NCBI RefSeq assembly: GCF_021729075.1
Contig: NZ_JAJSAQ010000003.1
Location: forward strand, 364,435-428,434
Direction: 5' to 3'
DNA length: 64,000 nucleotides
Source of the DNA: Microbulbifer guangxiensis
Lineage (GTDB): Bacteria > Pseudomonadota > Gammaproteobacteria > Pseudomonadales > Cellvibrionaceae
Of this stretch, positions 54,829 through 64,000 are shown piece after piece. The translations under genes and the position numbers were made by a program. The first letter of the stretch is position 1. Every line of letters starts with the position of its first letter. Under the pieces are notes generated by a model. That model had not been told where the DNA came from and searched no databases. It worked only from the letters and a program-made list of their open reading frames with translations.

Positions 54829-55854
54829 ATGAAGACGCTGTTGACGTTGGACTATGAACTCTTCTTTGGCCCCCGGACCGGCACGGCGAGAGCCTGCCTG
54901 ATCGATGCCACCAACCAGTTACTGGAAGTCCTGAATTCGTTCGATGCCCGCGCGGTTTTTTTTGTAGACGCCGCTTACCTGGTGCGGTTGCGCTATTACG
55001 CCCAGATTCATGAGAAGGCCGCGCAGGATTATTCGGCCGTGGTCCAGCAGCTGCGCACGCTGGAGCAGGCGGGTCACCAGATGCAGCTGCACCTGCACCC
55101 GCACTGGTATGACTCCACCTACGACGGCCAGGAGTGGCAGCTGGATACGCGCCGCTACCGGCTCGGTGACTGGAGCCGCGAGGAAACCGAGAAGATTATC
55201 GGGGAGTGTACCGCGGAACTGAACCGGCACCTGAAGCGCAAAGTGTTTGCCTTCCGCGCCGGCGGCTGGTGTGTGCAGCCCTGGCAACATATCGGCGGCT
55301 TCCTGCGCGACAACGGCATCACTGTGGACTGCACGGTATACAGTGGTGGCCTGAGCCTGCACGCGCCGCACCTGTTCGATTTTTCCAGTTCCCCCAATCT
55401 GGGCAGCTGGAAGTTTGACTCGGAGCCCTGCCGGCTGGTGCGCGATGGCGCCTTTACGGAATTGCCCATCTCTTCGGTAAGTGTGCGGCCAATGTTTTTC
55501 TGGCGCTTTGCGCTGAACCGCCTGTTCGGGGATCTTTCCCAACACCATCCGCTGGGGGATGGTTGCGCCATGCCCAACGGGCGCCGGGAGCTGCTCCGCA
55601 AGCTGACGCAGAGCAGCCATATTCCGGTCTCGGTGGATGGATACAAGTCCTCGCTGCTCTGCGATGCCTATCTTCAGGCACTGAATCACGACAAGACCCA
55701 CTTCGTCGCCATGGGGCACCCCAAGGCACTGTCGAAGTTCTCCCTGGGCAACCTGCGCCAGTGGCTGACAGAAATTTATTCCCATGGAGAAAGCCTGGAT
55801 GTGCTGGAGAGCCCGGTGCGCACCGAGACCCGGCAGGTGGCGGAAGCGGTCTGA
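54829..55854 (+). CDS. NodB-like polysaccharide deacetylase family protein
   Basis: 341 residues. Deacetylase-type barrel start LLTLDYELFFG (Asp8 as candidate catalytic base), VFFVDAAYL, the metal-site-like QLHLHPHWYD (His88, His90, His92) and FRAGGWCVQP with an Arg/Trp pair. The family removes acetyl groups from N-acetyl sugars in polysaccharides; no signal peptide is seen, so it may work in the cytoplasm on a lipid-linked intermediate or sugar. Located between wecC and the WecG-type transferase. Confidence 0.78.
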   Translation: MKTLLTLDYELFFGPRTGTARACLIDATNQLLEVLNSFDARAVFFVDAAYLVRLRYYAQIHEKAAQDYSAVVQQLRTLEQAGHQMQLHLHPHWYDSTYDGQEWQLDTRRYRLGDWSREETEKIIGECTAELNRHLKRKVFAFRAGGWCVQPWQHIGGFLRDNGITVDCTVYSGGLSLHAPHLFDFSSSPNLGSWKFDSEPCRLVRDGAFTELPISSVSVRPMFFWRFALNRLFGDLSQHHPLGDGCAMPNGRRELLRKLTQSSHIPVSVDGYKSSLLCDAYLQALNHDKTHFVAMGHPKALSKFSLGNLRQWLTEIYSHGESLDVLESPVRTETRQVAEAV

Positions 55855-55928
55855 CAATCCCTTGATTTTTTCGCCGCGCCGCTTTCCCGGCGGCGCAGCC
55901 CCATCAAAAGCAAACCCGGGAGCCAGCC

Positions 55929-56693
55929 TTGGAGCGTATTGAACTGCTGCAGATGCCACTGGATGTGTCCTCCATGGAGGAGACGGTTTCCATCATTGGC
56001 GATCGCGTCGCCCAGAAACGCTTCACCCAGCATGTGGTGGTGAATGTGGCCAAGCTGGTGCACGCGCGCCACGATCCGGCACTGGCGGACTCAGTGACCG
56101 CCTGTGACCTGATCAATATTGATGGCATGGGCGTGGTCTGGGGCGCACGCTTTCTCGGCCACCATGTGGAAGAGCGGATCGCGGGCGTGGACCTGTTCCA
56201 GCAATTGCTGGCCATGAGCGCGGAGCGGGGTTTCCCGGTGTTTTTCCTCGGCGCGAAAGCGGATGTTGTCGAACGGGCGGCGGCGGTCGCGCGCCAGGAG
56301 CATCCTGGGCTGGAGATTGCCGGCTATCACCATGGCTACTTCTGGGACGATGAAGAGGCGGTGGTGGAAAAAATCCGCCAATCCGGCGCGCGCCTATTGT
56401 TTGTGGCGATCACTTCCCCCCTGAAGGAAAACTTCATCAACCGGTGGAGGCATCGGCTGGGGGTTGATTTTGTGATGGGGGTCGGCGGCACTTTCGATGT
56501 CGTGGCCGGAAAAGTCAAACGCGCACCGGAGTGGATGCAGAGGGCAGGGCTGGAGTGGTTCTACCGCGTAATCCAGGAACCCCGCCGCATGTGGAAACGC
56601 TACCTGGTCACCAATTCCGCCTTTGCCTGGCTGCTGCTGCAGGAGCGGGTGCGGTATGCGTTTGGCAGTGAGGAGTTTGGGTTTGGGGATTGA
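55929..56693 (+). CDS. WecG/TagA/CpsF family glycosyltransferase
   Basis: 254 residues from TTG 55929 (GGGAG about 7 nt upstream). Motifs: VVVNVAKLVHAR, LINIDGMGVVWGARFLG (catalytic-type Asp), RIAGVDLFQQLL, FFLGAK, LLFVAITSPLKENFINRW, GVGGTFDVVAGKVKRAPEWMQRAGLEWFYRVIQEPRRMWKRYLVTN. With WecB/WecC just upstream, transfer of ManNAcA (or ManNAc) onto a lipid-linked acceptor is the likely reaction. It differs from the 36594 paralog (for example FVAITSPLKE in place of FVGIGCPKQE). Confidence 0.9.
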   Translation: MERIELLQMPLDVSSMEETVSIIGDRVAQKRFTQHVVVNVAKLVHARHDPALADSVTACDLINIDGMGVVWGARFLGHHVEERIAGVDLFQQLLAMSAERGFPVFFLGAKADVVERAAAVARQEHPGLEIAGYHHGYFWDDEEAVVEKIRQSGARLLFVAITSPLKENFINRWRHRLGVDFVMGVGGTFDVVAGKVKRAPEWMQRAGLEWFYRVIQEPRRMWKRYLVTNSAFAWLLLQERVRYAFGSEEFGFGD

Positions 56694-56769
56694 TTGTTAG
56701 TCTCTACTTTCGCGTGTTTTTGTTTCCTTTCCAGTTATGATCCAGCCGCGGTGGTTGCGACAGAGCCCG

Positions 56770-56870
56770 GTGGTGACTGGATGCCGGCCTGCGCCGGCAT
56801 GACGACTGAGGTTGTACGACCACACTTTTCCCCGAAACCCACCGTCGTCATCCCGGACTTGATCCGGACA
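56770..56870. repeat. REP-like pair before a reverse multi-arm element
   Basis: ATGCCGGCCTGCGCCGGCAT at about 56781 and a CCCGGACTTGATCCGG hairpin that leads into the element at 56867. No gene is seen in 56694-57124. Confidence 0.75.
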
Positions 56871-56942
56871 CGGAGGTGGGAACGCCGAAGTGAGCAATCG
56901 TTTTGTGATTGACCCGCAGGGCAGGCGCCTTGGCGCCGTGTC
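56867..56942 (-). repeat. 76-nt multi-arm palindromic element, copy 4 (reverse)
   Basis: Minus-strand reading keeps GACACGG/CCGTGTC, GGCGCC-AA-GGCGCC, CCCTGCGGG and a CAATC...GATTG arm with a longer loop; the last arm (GGCGT) is decayed. Confidence 0.75.
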
Positions 56943-57124
56943 ATCCAGCTCGACTCATAGCCGCTACTGGCGCCGAAAAATCATTCCCTTTCTCTCCGAC
57001 ACCTCACCCCACCTGACTTCCCCCTTTACCCCGGCATCGCCGCAGGGGCCGGTCTATATACAAGGTTGCACACGAGTACCAGCTACGCGGTGAGCGCGTG
57101 GCACGAATTACTGGCGGTGAATGT

Positions 57125-58222
57125 ATGCGAATTTTAGTGACGGGTGGCGCGGGGTTTATTGGTAGTGCGGTGGTGCGCTTCCTGCTGAGGGAAACCGGCA
57201 ACAGCGTGCTGAATGTGGACGCGCTGACCTATGCGGGCAACCTGGCGTCGATCCCGCTGGTGGCCGGCGGCGGCGCCATGAGTCAGAACCGCTATCAGTT
57301 TGCCCGGGTGGATATCCGCAACCGGCAATTACTGGAGCATTGCTTTGCGGAGTTCCAGCCGGATGCGGTGATGCACCTGGCGGCGGAAACCCATGTGGAC
57401 CGCTCCATCGACGGACCGGCGGAATTTGTCAGTGCCAATGTAAGTGGCACCTGTACCCTGCTGGAAGTGACGCGCAGTTACTGGAATGGTCTGGATGTGG
57501 AGGCGCGGCAGAAGTTTCGTTTCCACCATGTATCCACCGATGAGGTCTTCGGCGACCTGGGCTCGGAGGGGTATTTCACGGAAACGACTCGCTACGACCC
57601 GAGCTCGCCCTATTCCGCCAGCAAGGCTGCGAGCGATCACCTGGTGCGGGCCTGGCACCGAACCTTCGGATTGCCGGTGGTGTTGAGTAACTGTTCCAAC
57701 AATTACGGCCCCTACCAGTTCCCGGAGAAACTCATCCCTCTCACCATCACCAATGCCTTAGCAGGTGAACCGCTGCGGGTTTACGGCGATGGCAGTCAGG
57801 TACGCGACTGGCTTTACGTGGAAGACCATGCCCGCGCACTGTACCGGGTGCTGACCCGTGGAGAGGTGGGCGAGACCTACAACATTGGCGGCCACTGTGA
57901 GCGCCGCAACCTGGATGTAGTTACCCGCATCTGTGACATCCTCGAACAGGTCACATCGCACCGGCCGTTCGGGATAAACCGTTATCGCGACCTGATCTGT
58001 TTCGTCACCGACCGCCCCGGTCATGACCGCCGCTATGCCATCGACGCCAGCAAGATCGCCCGTGAACTCTTCTGGACCCCGGCGGAAACCTTCGAGACTG
58101 GCCTCTACAAGACGGTGCTCTGGTACCTGGAGAACGAGGCCTGGTGGCGCCGTACCGGCACGCCCGTCTATGCCGGTGAGCGTCTCGGCGTCAGCCCGGT
58201 GAGCGAGGAGGTGCGCGGATGA
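57125..58222 (+). CDS. rmlB: dTDP-glucose 4,6-dehydratase
   Basis: 365 residues from ATG 57125 (the family starts [14 protein letters not shown]); an in-frame start at 57098 adds nine unlikely residues. Motifs: [50 protein letters not shown] (Tyr/Lys), [14 protein letters not shown] and [11 protein letters not shown]. It converts dTDP-glucose to dTDP-4-keto-6-deoxyglucose. First gene of a complete dTDP-rhamnose operon. Confidence 0.96.
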   Translation: MRILVTGGAGFIGSAVVRFLLRETGNSVLNVDALTYAGNLASIPLVAGGGAMSQNRYQFARVDIRNRQLLEHCFAEFQPDAVMHLAAETHVDRSIDGPAEFVSANVSGTCTLLEVTRSYWNGLDVEARQKFRFHHVSTDEVFGDLGSEGYFTETTRYDPSSPYSASKAASDHLVRAWHRTFGLPVVLSNCSNNYGPYQFPEKLIPLTITNALAGEPLRVYGDGSQVRDWLYVEDHARALYRVLTRGEVGETYNIGGHCERRNLDVVTRICDILEQVTSHRPFGINRYRDLICFVTDRPGHDRRYAIDASKIARELFWTPAETFETGLYKTVLWYLENEAWWRRTGTPVYAGERLGVSPVSEEVRG

Positions 58223-59085
58223 AAGGGATCATTCTCGCCGGTGGCAGCGGCACGCGCCTGCACCCGATTACCTGGGGTGTGTGCAAGCAACTGTTGCCGG
58301 TCTACGACAAGCCGATGATCTATTACCCGCTGACCACCCTGATGCTGGCGGGCATACGCGACGTGCTGGTGATCTCGACCCCGGACGATACCCCGCGCTT
58401 TGCGCAGATGCTGGGTGACGGCAGCCGCTGGGGCATTAACCTGCAGTATGCGGTGCAGCCGTCGCCGGACGGGCTGGCCCAGGCATTCATCATCGGCGAG
58501 GAGTTTATCGATGGTGATGCCTGCGCGCTGGTGCTGGGGGATAACCTCTTCTTCGGCCAGGGACTGACGGCCACGCTGGAGCGGGCGTCACAGCAGGAGC
58601 ACGGGGCCACGGTATTTGCCTATCCGGTCAAGGATCCGCACCGCTTCGGCGTGGTGTCATTCGACGATTCTGGCCGCGCCATCGATATTCAGGAAAAACC
58701 GGAGTACCCGGCTTCCCGCTATGCGGTCACCGGCCTGTATTTCTACGACGACAAGGTTGTGGACCTGGCAAAGGAAGTGAAGCCCTCGCACCGGGGCGAA
58801 CTGGAAATCACTGACCTGAACCGCTTCTACCTGGACAACGGCGAGCTGAACGTGGAGATCCTCGGCCGTGGCGCCGCCTGGCTGGATACCGGTACCCACG
58901 ATTCGCTGCTGGAGGCGAGCCAGTTCGTGCAGGCCATCGAACATCGCCAGAGCCTCAAAGTCGCCTGCCCGGAGGAAGTGGCCTGGCGCCGTGGCTGGAT
59001 CGACCGCGACCAGCTGCAGTCGCTGGCGCTGCCGCTGATGAAAAGCGGTTACGGCAAATACCTCGTCGATCTCCTGGAATACTGA
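58219..59085 (+). CDS. rmlA: Glucose-1-phosphate thymidylyltransferase
   Basis: 288 residues, overlapping rmlB by 4 bp (ATGA). Motifs: [53 protein letters not shown] [30 protein letters not shown] and [14 protein letters not shown]. It makes dTDP-glucose, the first step of the pathway. Confidence 0.97.
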   Translation: MKGIILAGGSGTRLHPITWGVCKQLLPVYDKPMIYYPLTTLMLAGIRDVLVISTPDDTPRFAQMLGDGSRWGINLQYAVQPSPDGLAQAFIIGEEFIDGDACALVLGDNLFFGQGLTATLERASQQEHGATVFAYPVKDPHRFGVVSFDDSGRAIDIQEKPEYPASRYAVTGLYFYDDKVVDLAKEVKPSHRGELEITDLNRFYLDNGELNVEILGRGAAWLDTGTHDSLLEASQFVQAIEHRQSLKVACPEEVAWRRGWIDRDQLQSLALPLMKSGYGKYLVDLLEY

Positions 59086-59100
59086 TGGGGTAGGGGTGTC

Positions 59101-59667
59101 ATGGAGATCATCGAGACGGCACTGACCGGCGTAAAAATCGTGGAACCCCAGGTCTTCGGCGACGAGCGGGGCTTTTTCGTCGAAACCTGGCAGCTGGCCC
59201 GTTACAAGCGCGCCCTGGCACTGAGTGCCGGGCTGGAATTCGTGCAGGACAACCACTCCCGCTCTGCCCAGGGGGTGTTGCGCGGGTTGCATTTCCAGGC
59301 GCGCTGCCCACAGGGCAAGCTGGTGCGCGCGGTGCGCGGCGAAATCTACGATGTGGTGGCGGATATCGATCCGCTCTCGGTGACCTATGGTCAGTGGGTT
59401 GGCGTGCACCTGAGTGAGGACAACCACCGGCAATTGTGGATACCGCCGGGCTATGCACACGGATTCCAGGTGCTCTCGGCGTCAGCGGACGTCGAGTACA
59501 AATGTACCGACTATTATGTACCGACAGATCAGTGCGGGGTGGCGTGGGATGACCCGCAGTTGGCGATCACGTGGCCCATTGCCGCGCCGGTTCTCTCCGA
59601 ACAGGACGCTGCCTGGCCGACGCTTGAAAAACTTAAGAACGAAAACAGGGAGCGTGCAACGCCGTGA
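59101..59667 (+). CDS. rmlC: dTDP-4-dehydrorhamnose 3,5-epimerase
   Basis: 188 residues. Cupin fold with VVDPQVFGDERG-like VEPQVFGDERGFFVETW, QDNHSRSAQGVLRGLHFQ (catalytic His), GEIYDVVADID and LWIPPGYAHGFQVLS. Starts 15 bp after rmlA; overlaps rmlD by 4 bp. Confidence 0.96.
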   Translation: MEIIETALTGVKIVEPQVFGDERGFFVETWQLARYKRALALSAGLEFVQDNHSRSAQGVLRGLHFQARCPQGKLVRAVRGEIYDVVADIDPLSVTYGQWVGVHLSEDNHRQLWIPPGYAHGFQVLSASADVEYKCTDYYVPTDQCGVAWDDPQLAITWPIAAPVLSEQDAAWPTLEKLKNENRERATP

Positions 59668-60581
59668 AGATCCTTCTCTTTGGTGCCAGTGGCCAGGTGG
59701 GCCGCGCCTGCCGGGATGCCTTGAAACAACCCGGCTGGGACCTGACAGCTCTGTCCCGCAAGCGGGCCGATTTCTCCTGCCCGGAACAGGTGACTGCCTG
59801 CGTGCAGCGTTCACGCCCGGATGTGGTGGTGAACGCGGCCGCATTCACGGATGTGGAGGGCGCCGAGAAGACCCCCGACATGGCTTCCATGGTCAACGGC
59901 GAGTGCGTCGGTTCTCTGGCGGCGATCTGTGCCGCCATGGATATCCCGGTGATCCACCTGTCAACGGACTTTGTCTTCAATGGCCAGGGTTCACGGGCCT
60001 ACCGGGAAGATGACCCGGTCAACCCGATCAACAGCTATGGCGCCAGCAAGCTGAAAGGTGAGCGCCTGCTCCGCGCCGTACACCCGCGCTATATCTGCCT
60101 GCGCACCAGCTGGGTCTTCAGTGGACGGCCGGGTAATTTCCTCACCACCATGCTGCGGGTCGGTGCCCAGCGGACGACGGTCAGTGTGGTGGGTGACCAG
60201 GTGGGATGCCCGACCTATGCCGGCGATATCGCCGCCACCATTGCCGAACTGGTGCAGCGCTATGAAGAGTTCGGCGACCTGCCCTGGGGGCTTTACCACT
60301 GCAGCTCGCCGGAGCCCTGCAGCCGCTATGAGTTTGCCCGCCACATCTTCGCCGAAGCGGAAGAGGCGGGCCTGCTGGACCCGGCGCCCTGGGTCAAGAA
60401 AATCAGTAGCTACCAGTTCCCGACTCTGGCCGCGCGACCGGCCTATTCCGCGTTGGACAGCAGCAAGCTGACGGAGGCCCTGGGTCATCCGTTGCCGCAC
60501 TGGAACCGGGGTATCCGCCAGGTCTGCCAGGCGCTGGCCAACCGGGCGGTGCCGTCGGAGTCGCCAACGTTGCTGAATTGA
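59664..60581 (+). CDS. rmlD: dTDP-4-dehydrorhamnose reductase
   Basis: 305 residues. Short-chain reductase: LLFGASGQVGRACRDAL (NADPH loop), DVVVNAAAFTDVEGAE, HLSTDFVFNG, YGASKLKGERLL (Tyr/Lys), LRTSWVFSG and GDQVGCPTYAGDIAATI. It completes dTDP-L-rhamnose. Last gene of the operon; the helicase follows after an intergenic gap. Confidence 0.96.
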   Translation: MKILLFGASGQVGRACRDALKQPGWDLTALSRKRADFSCPEQVTACVQRSRPDVVVNAAAFTDVEGAEKTPDMASMVNGECVGSLAAICAAMDIPVIHLSTDFVFNGQGSRAYREDDPVNPINSYGASKLKGERLLRAVHPRYICLRTSWVFSGRPGNFLTTMLRVGAQRTTVSVVGDQVGCPTYAGDIAATIAELVQRYEEFGDLPWGLYHCSSPEPCSRYEFARHIFAEAEEAGLLDPAPWVKKISSYQFPTLAARPAYSALDSSKLTEALGHPLPHWNRGIRQVCQALANRAVPSESPTLLN

Positions 60582-60766
60582 GCGGGTGGCTGGGTGTCCA
60601 GGGTGGGCAAATGCCCCGGGATCCGGGGCCTTCCAGAGGGGTGGTCAAAAAATAGGCTGTCAGTTGTAGCCGAACCTGTTAGACTGCGCGGCCTTTTGAC
60701 CCCCCGCCGCACCTGGCCCCAGCCGATTGTTCGTGGGCCCCACTGCAGCCTCAAGTGAATTCCGAA

Positions 60767-62554
60767 ATGACCGATACTCCCGAGCCGATTGGCTTCGACC
60801 AGCTCAACCTGCCTGCCGAAATCCTCAGTGCCATCCAGAAACTGGGCTACGAGACCCCTTCGCCGATCCAGGCCCAGACCATTCCCTCGCTGCTGGACGG
60901 CCGCGATGTGCTGGGCCAGGCCCAGACCGGCACCGGCAAGACCGCGGCCTTTGCGCTGCCGATGCTGGCGCAGCTGGATCTGAGCAATAAGCGGCCCCAG
61001 GCGCTGGTGCTGGCGCCAACCCGGGAGCTGGCGATCCAGGTGGCGGAGGCCTGTCAGTCCTACGCCCAGAACCTGAAGGGTTTCCATGTGGCGCCGATCT
61101 ACGGTGGAGCGGACTACCGCGGCCAGATCAAGCAGTTGCAGCGCGGTGTGCAGCTGGTGGTGGGTACCCCGGGCCGGGTCATGGACCATATGCGTCGCGG
61201 CAGCCTGGACCTTTCCAACCTGAAGACACTGGTACTGGATGAAGCCGACGAAATGCTGCGCATGGGCTTTATCGACGATGTGCAGTGGGTGCTGGAGCAG
61301 TTGCCGGAGCAGCGCCAGATCGCGCTCTTCTCCGCCACCATGCCGCGGGAAATTGCACGTATTGCCCGCGATCACCTGCAGGATCCGGTTGAGGTCAAGA
61401 TCAAGGTCAAGACCGAGACTGCCGAGACCATCCGCCAGCGCTACTGGCCGGTGGGTGGTCTGCACAAGCTGGATGCACTGACCCGTATCCTGGAAGCGGA
61501 GCCGGTGGATGCCACCATCATCTTCGTGCGCACCAAGAACAGTACCGTGGAGCTGGCCGACAAGCTGGCTGCACGCGGCTTTGCCAGTGCGGCCCTGAAC
61601 GGTGACATGGCGCAGAACCTGCGCGAGCAGGTGATCGAGAAGCTGAAGGGCGGCAAGCTGGATATCGTGGTGGCTACCGACGTGGCGGCGCGCGGCCTGG
61701 ATGTGAAGCGCATCAGCCACGTCATCAACTACGACATTCCTTACGACACCGAAGCCTATATCCACCGCATCGGCCGCACCGGCCGCGCCGGCCGCGAGGG
61801 CGATGCCATCCTGTTCGTGGCGCCCCGCGAGCGCCGTATGCTGCGCGTTATCGAGAAGGCGACCAAGAAGCCGATCGAGCAGCTGGAACTGCCCAGCGCC
61901 AAGGCTGTGAACTCTGCCCGGATGCAGCGCTTCCGCGAGCGCATCACCAGCACACTGGAAGGCTCCATTGACCTGGCACCCTACCGCGAACTGGTGGAGG
62001 AATACCTGTCCCTGACCGAGACGGATCCCCTGCAGGTAGCTGCGGCCCTGGCCGCCATGGCCCAGGGTGACCAGCCGCTGTTTATCAAGGAGCAGGAGCC
62101 GAAACCGCGCCGCGAGCGCGACGACAGCTTCGAACCGCGCCAGCGCAAGCAGGGTGGTTACGAGAAAGACAAGAAGATGCCTGCGCCGGACGAGGGCATG
62201 GAGCGCTACCGTATCGAGGTGGGCCGTGAGCACGGGGTGCGTCCGGGCAACATCGTTGGTGCCATCGCCAATGAAGTGGAGCTGGACAGCTCCTACATTG
62301 GCCGCATCGAGATCTACCCGGAATTCACCACGGTCGATCTGCCCGAGGGCATGCCGAAGGAAATCTTCCAGCACCTGAAAGCCGTGCGGGTTTCTGGTCG
62401 TGTGCTGAATATTTCCCGCTTCGAAGAAGGGAAGGGCGGCCAGCCCCCGAAAGGCGGCAAGCGCAAGCCCCCCCGCTCCGGTCCCGGCAAGGGCGGCCCG
62501 GGGAAACCCGGGGCAGGTAAGCCGAGGCACCGCAAAGTGAAGCGCGGCGAGTAA
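60767..62554 (+). CDS. deaD: DEAD-box RNA helicase, DeaD/CsdA type
   Basis: 595 residues from ATG 60767; GTG 60755 is a possible alternative and neither has a strong Shine-Dalgarno. Helicase core with Q motif (FDQLNL...GYETPSPIQ), AQTGTGKTAAF, PTRELAIQ, VLDEADEML, FSATMP, ARGLDVKRISHVINYD and HRIGRTGRAG. A C-terminal DbpA-like RNA-binding domain (about 475-550, YRIEVGREHGVRPGNIVGAIANE) and a Gly/Lys/Pro-rich basic tail follow. It unwinds structured RNA in ribosome assembly and mRNA decay, notably in the cold. Confidence 0.95.
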   Translation: MTDTPEPIGFDQLNLPAEILSAIQKLGYETPSPIQAQTIPSLLDGRDVLGQAQTGTGKTAAFALPMLAQLDLSNKRPQALVLAPTRELAIQVAEACQSYAQNLKGFHVAPIYGGADYRGQIKQLQRGVQLVVGTPGRVMDHMRRGSLDLSNLKTLVLDEADEMLRMGFIDDVQWVLEQLPEQRQIALFSATMPREIARIARDHLQDPVEVKIKVKTETAETIRQRYWPVGGLHKLDALTRILEAEPVDATIIFVRTKNSTVELADKLAARGFASAALNGDMAQNLREQVIEKLKGGKLDIVVATDVAARGLDVKRISHVINYDIPYDTEAYIHRIGRTGRAGREGDAILFVAPRERRMLRVIEKATKKPIEQLELPSAKAVNSARMQRFRERITSTLEGSIDLAPYRELVEEYLSLTETDPLQVAAALAAMAQGDQPLFIKEQEPKPRRERDDSFEPRQRKQGGYEKDKKMPAPDEGMERYRIEVGREHGVRPGNIVGAIANEVELDSSYIGRIEIYPEFTTVDLPEGMPKEIFQHLKAVRVSGRVLNISRFEEGKGGQPPKGGKRKPPRSGPGKGGPGKPGAGKPRHRKVKRGE

Positions 62555-62556
62555 GC

Positions 62557-62588
62557 AAAAAAACGGGTGAGAGATCACCCGTTTTTTT
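62557..62588. terminator. Rho-independent terminator after deaD
   Basis: ACGGGTGA-GAGA-TCACCCGT flanked by A7 and T7; efficient in the plus direction and possibly both. Confidence 0.92.
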
Positions 62589-62609
62589 ATGGCTGGATTT
62601 TGTTGCTAG

Positions 62610-62900
62610 CCCACTGTCGTCAACCCGGGCTTGATCCCGGGATACAGTTGCGGAGTGGGTGCGAGGTTCAGTGGTCGATGGATACCGGCCTGCGCCGGCA
62701 TGACGGCAGGGGGATGCCCGACATCAGTGCGCCCCAACACCCACCGTCGTCACCCCGGGCTCAATCCGGGGTCCAGCTGTCGAGAGGCAAATAGCCTCAG
62801 TGGTCGATGGATACCGGCCTGCGCCGGTATGACGATTGGGAGTTACCTAATGTCCTCTTACCGGGACCCGCAGGGCGGGCGCACCGGCGCCATGTGATCC
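62610..62900. repeat. REP-like hairpins plus a half multi-arm element
   Basis: Palindromes at about 62620, 62685, 62745 and 62810, then 62865-62898 matching only the first half of the multi-arm element (reverse), without the closing stem partner. Confidence 0.75.
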
Positions 62901-62920
62901 GGGTTCGTCATGGATGGTTT

Positions 62921-63469
62921 TTAGCTGCGTTCTCGGCCCGGCAGCATCCGCCGCAGGGTCGCATCCTTTTCGACAAAGTGGTGCCACAGTGACGCGGCGA
63001 CGTGCAGGCAGATCAGCACCAGCAGGATATTCCACACCAGCTCTTTGTGCAGGAAGGCCAGCTGCTTGGCAACATCCCGGTTCTGCTCGACAACACTGGG
63101 AATATCGAACAACCAGAAGATGGTGGTATCCGAACCGGCGAACTGCTTCATGCTGAGGCCGAGGATCGGCATCGCAAACAGCAGAAAATAGAAGGTGGCG
63201 TGAGTGATCTGCCCCAGAGTGCGCTCCCAGGGCTTGCCCAGCATTTCCGGCCTGGGGTGGGTGCTGCGCCAGTACAGGCGCAGGGCGATCAGCAGCAGGA
63301 TCGAGAAGCCGATGGAAAAGTGCAGGGTCTTCCACCACTCCCGCATGGGGTCACCCTTTTCATAAAACTCATGCAGTTCCACCGAGCCCCAGGCACAGAG
63401 CACCAGAATAGCGATGAGCCAGTGCAGGCCTTTACTGATCGGGTTCCATTGCGAATTGGTGCCAGGCAT
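62921..63469 (-). CDS. Cytochrome b561 family protein
   Basis: 182 residues from ATG 63469 (GGGAG 6 nt upstream; GTG 63472 directly precedes it). Four membrane helices with haem-ligand histidines in GLHWLIAILVL, KTLHFSIGFSILLLIALRLYWR, THATFYFLLFAMPILG and LHKELVWNILLVLICLHVAASLWHHF. This diheme b-type family passes electrons between quinol and periplasmic acceptors; several members relate to superoxide or sulfite handling. Independent of the polysaccharide genes. Confidence 0.92.
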   Translation of the reverse strand: MPGTNSQWNPISKGLHWLIAILVLCAWGSVELHEFYEKGDPMREWWKTLHFSIGFSILLLIALRLYWRSTHPRPEMLGKPWERTLGQITHATFYFLLFAMPILGLSMKQFAGSDTTIFWLFDIPSVVEQNRDVAKQLAFLHKELVWNILLVLICLHVAASLWHHFVEKDATLRRMLPGRERS

Positions 63470-63649
63470 CACTCTCTCCCTGTTTTATAACGATAAATAA
63501 AAATTGTTCTTGTTTTAATGCCAGCTGTTTTCTCTGAACGCTGGATGCACCGCTACGGTTTACCAGTGAATCGACCTATTCTGCGCAGTTTTTCTGGCAC
63601 CGTCCACCAGGGCGGTGGGCTGGGAGGTAAGCATGATCCCCAGTGATTT

Positions 63650-64000
63650 CTGGGAGTGGCTTCTGGATGCCGGCCTGCGCCGGCATGACGACAAGGGGAT
63701 GCCCGACATCAGTGCGCCCCAACAGCCACCGTCGTCATCCCGGACTTGATCCGGGGTCCAGTTGCGAAGTGGTTGCGAGGCTCAGTGGTCGATGGATACC
63801 GGCCTGCGCCGGTATGACGACGGGGGGATTTGTCCACGGTCGTCATCCCGGACTTGATCCGGGATCCAGATACCACCGTGCGGGAGCTACTTCAGTACTT
63901 CGTATAAAACGCAGAACTGGATACCGGCCTGCGCCGGCATGACGACAAGGGGATGCCCGACATCAGTGCGCCCCAACAGCCACCGTCGTCATCCCGGACT
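63650..64000. repeat. REP-like array running off the window end
   Basis: Hairpins at about 63665, 63735, 63797, 63840, 63920 and 63985, with the linker GGGGATGCCCGACATCAGTG repeated at 63696 and 63950 (also near 62710), i.e. another tandem monomer. 63470-63649 holds the cytochrome gene's upstream region; no gene is seen. Confidence 0.8.

Overview
The window reads as a chromosomal segment of a GC-rich marine-type gammaproteobacterium. A Cellvibrionales/Microbulbifer-like source is my inference from gene content and from the dense palindromic repeats; no rRNA or tRNA is present to test it. Most of the window is a surface-polysaccharide region cut by arrays of REP-like palindromes.

Layout. (1) 1-13.7 kb: the 3' part of a secreted Ig-like/PQQ-propeller protein, then a 3426-residue SpvB/Rhs-repeat giant with a polymorphic-toxin-like C-terminus and one or two small membrane proteins, one carrying a G10 tract. 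(2) 13.7-17.9 kb: repeats, a SpoIIAA-like protein and an exported subtilisin (minus strand). (3) 18-26 kb: manC (plus strand), then a minus-strand block with two paralogous small exported proteins on either side of an O-antigen ligase/polymerase, followed by a degenerate LapD-like membrane protein and a LapG-like periplasmic cysteine protease. Both small proteins have TAAG, the residue type LapG cuts, and share an upstream promoter box. This is the best candidate here for an undescribed system. (4) 26.7-48.3 kb: a long plus-strand exopolysaccharide run: galU, an AT-rich specificity block (flippase, acyltransferases, glycosyltransferases, polymerase, a nucleotidyltransferase/P-loop-kinase fusion and an APH-like kinase), gmd-fcl-gmm for GDP-L-fucose, vanZ-like, then the GC-rich assembly machinery (WcaJ-like initiating transferase, beta-barrel porin, Wza-like export protein, Wzc-like kinase, CpsB-like phosphatase, VpsP-like protein). 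(5) 48.3-52.4 kb: a duplicated vpsP tail, an SLC13 permease and a 1.07-kb higher-order tandem REP array. (6) 52.4-60.6 kb: wecB-wecC, a NodB-like deacetylase, a second WecG/TagA enzyme and rmlBACD. (7) 60.8-64 kb: a DEAD-box helicase, a cytochrome b561 and more repeats.

Taken together, ManC, GalU, Gmd/Fcl, WecBC and RmlBACD would supply GDP-mannose, UDP-glucose, GDP-fucose, UDP-ManNAcA and dTDP-rhamnose. WcaJ starts the repeat unit on undecaprenyl phosphate, the glycosyltransferases extend and acylate it, flippase and polymerase act at the membrane, and Wzc/CpsB/Wza/porin control chain length and export. The LapD/LapG-like pair and its two possible small substrates may tie polymer assembly or retention to a proteolytic switch.
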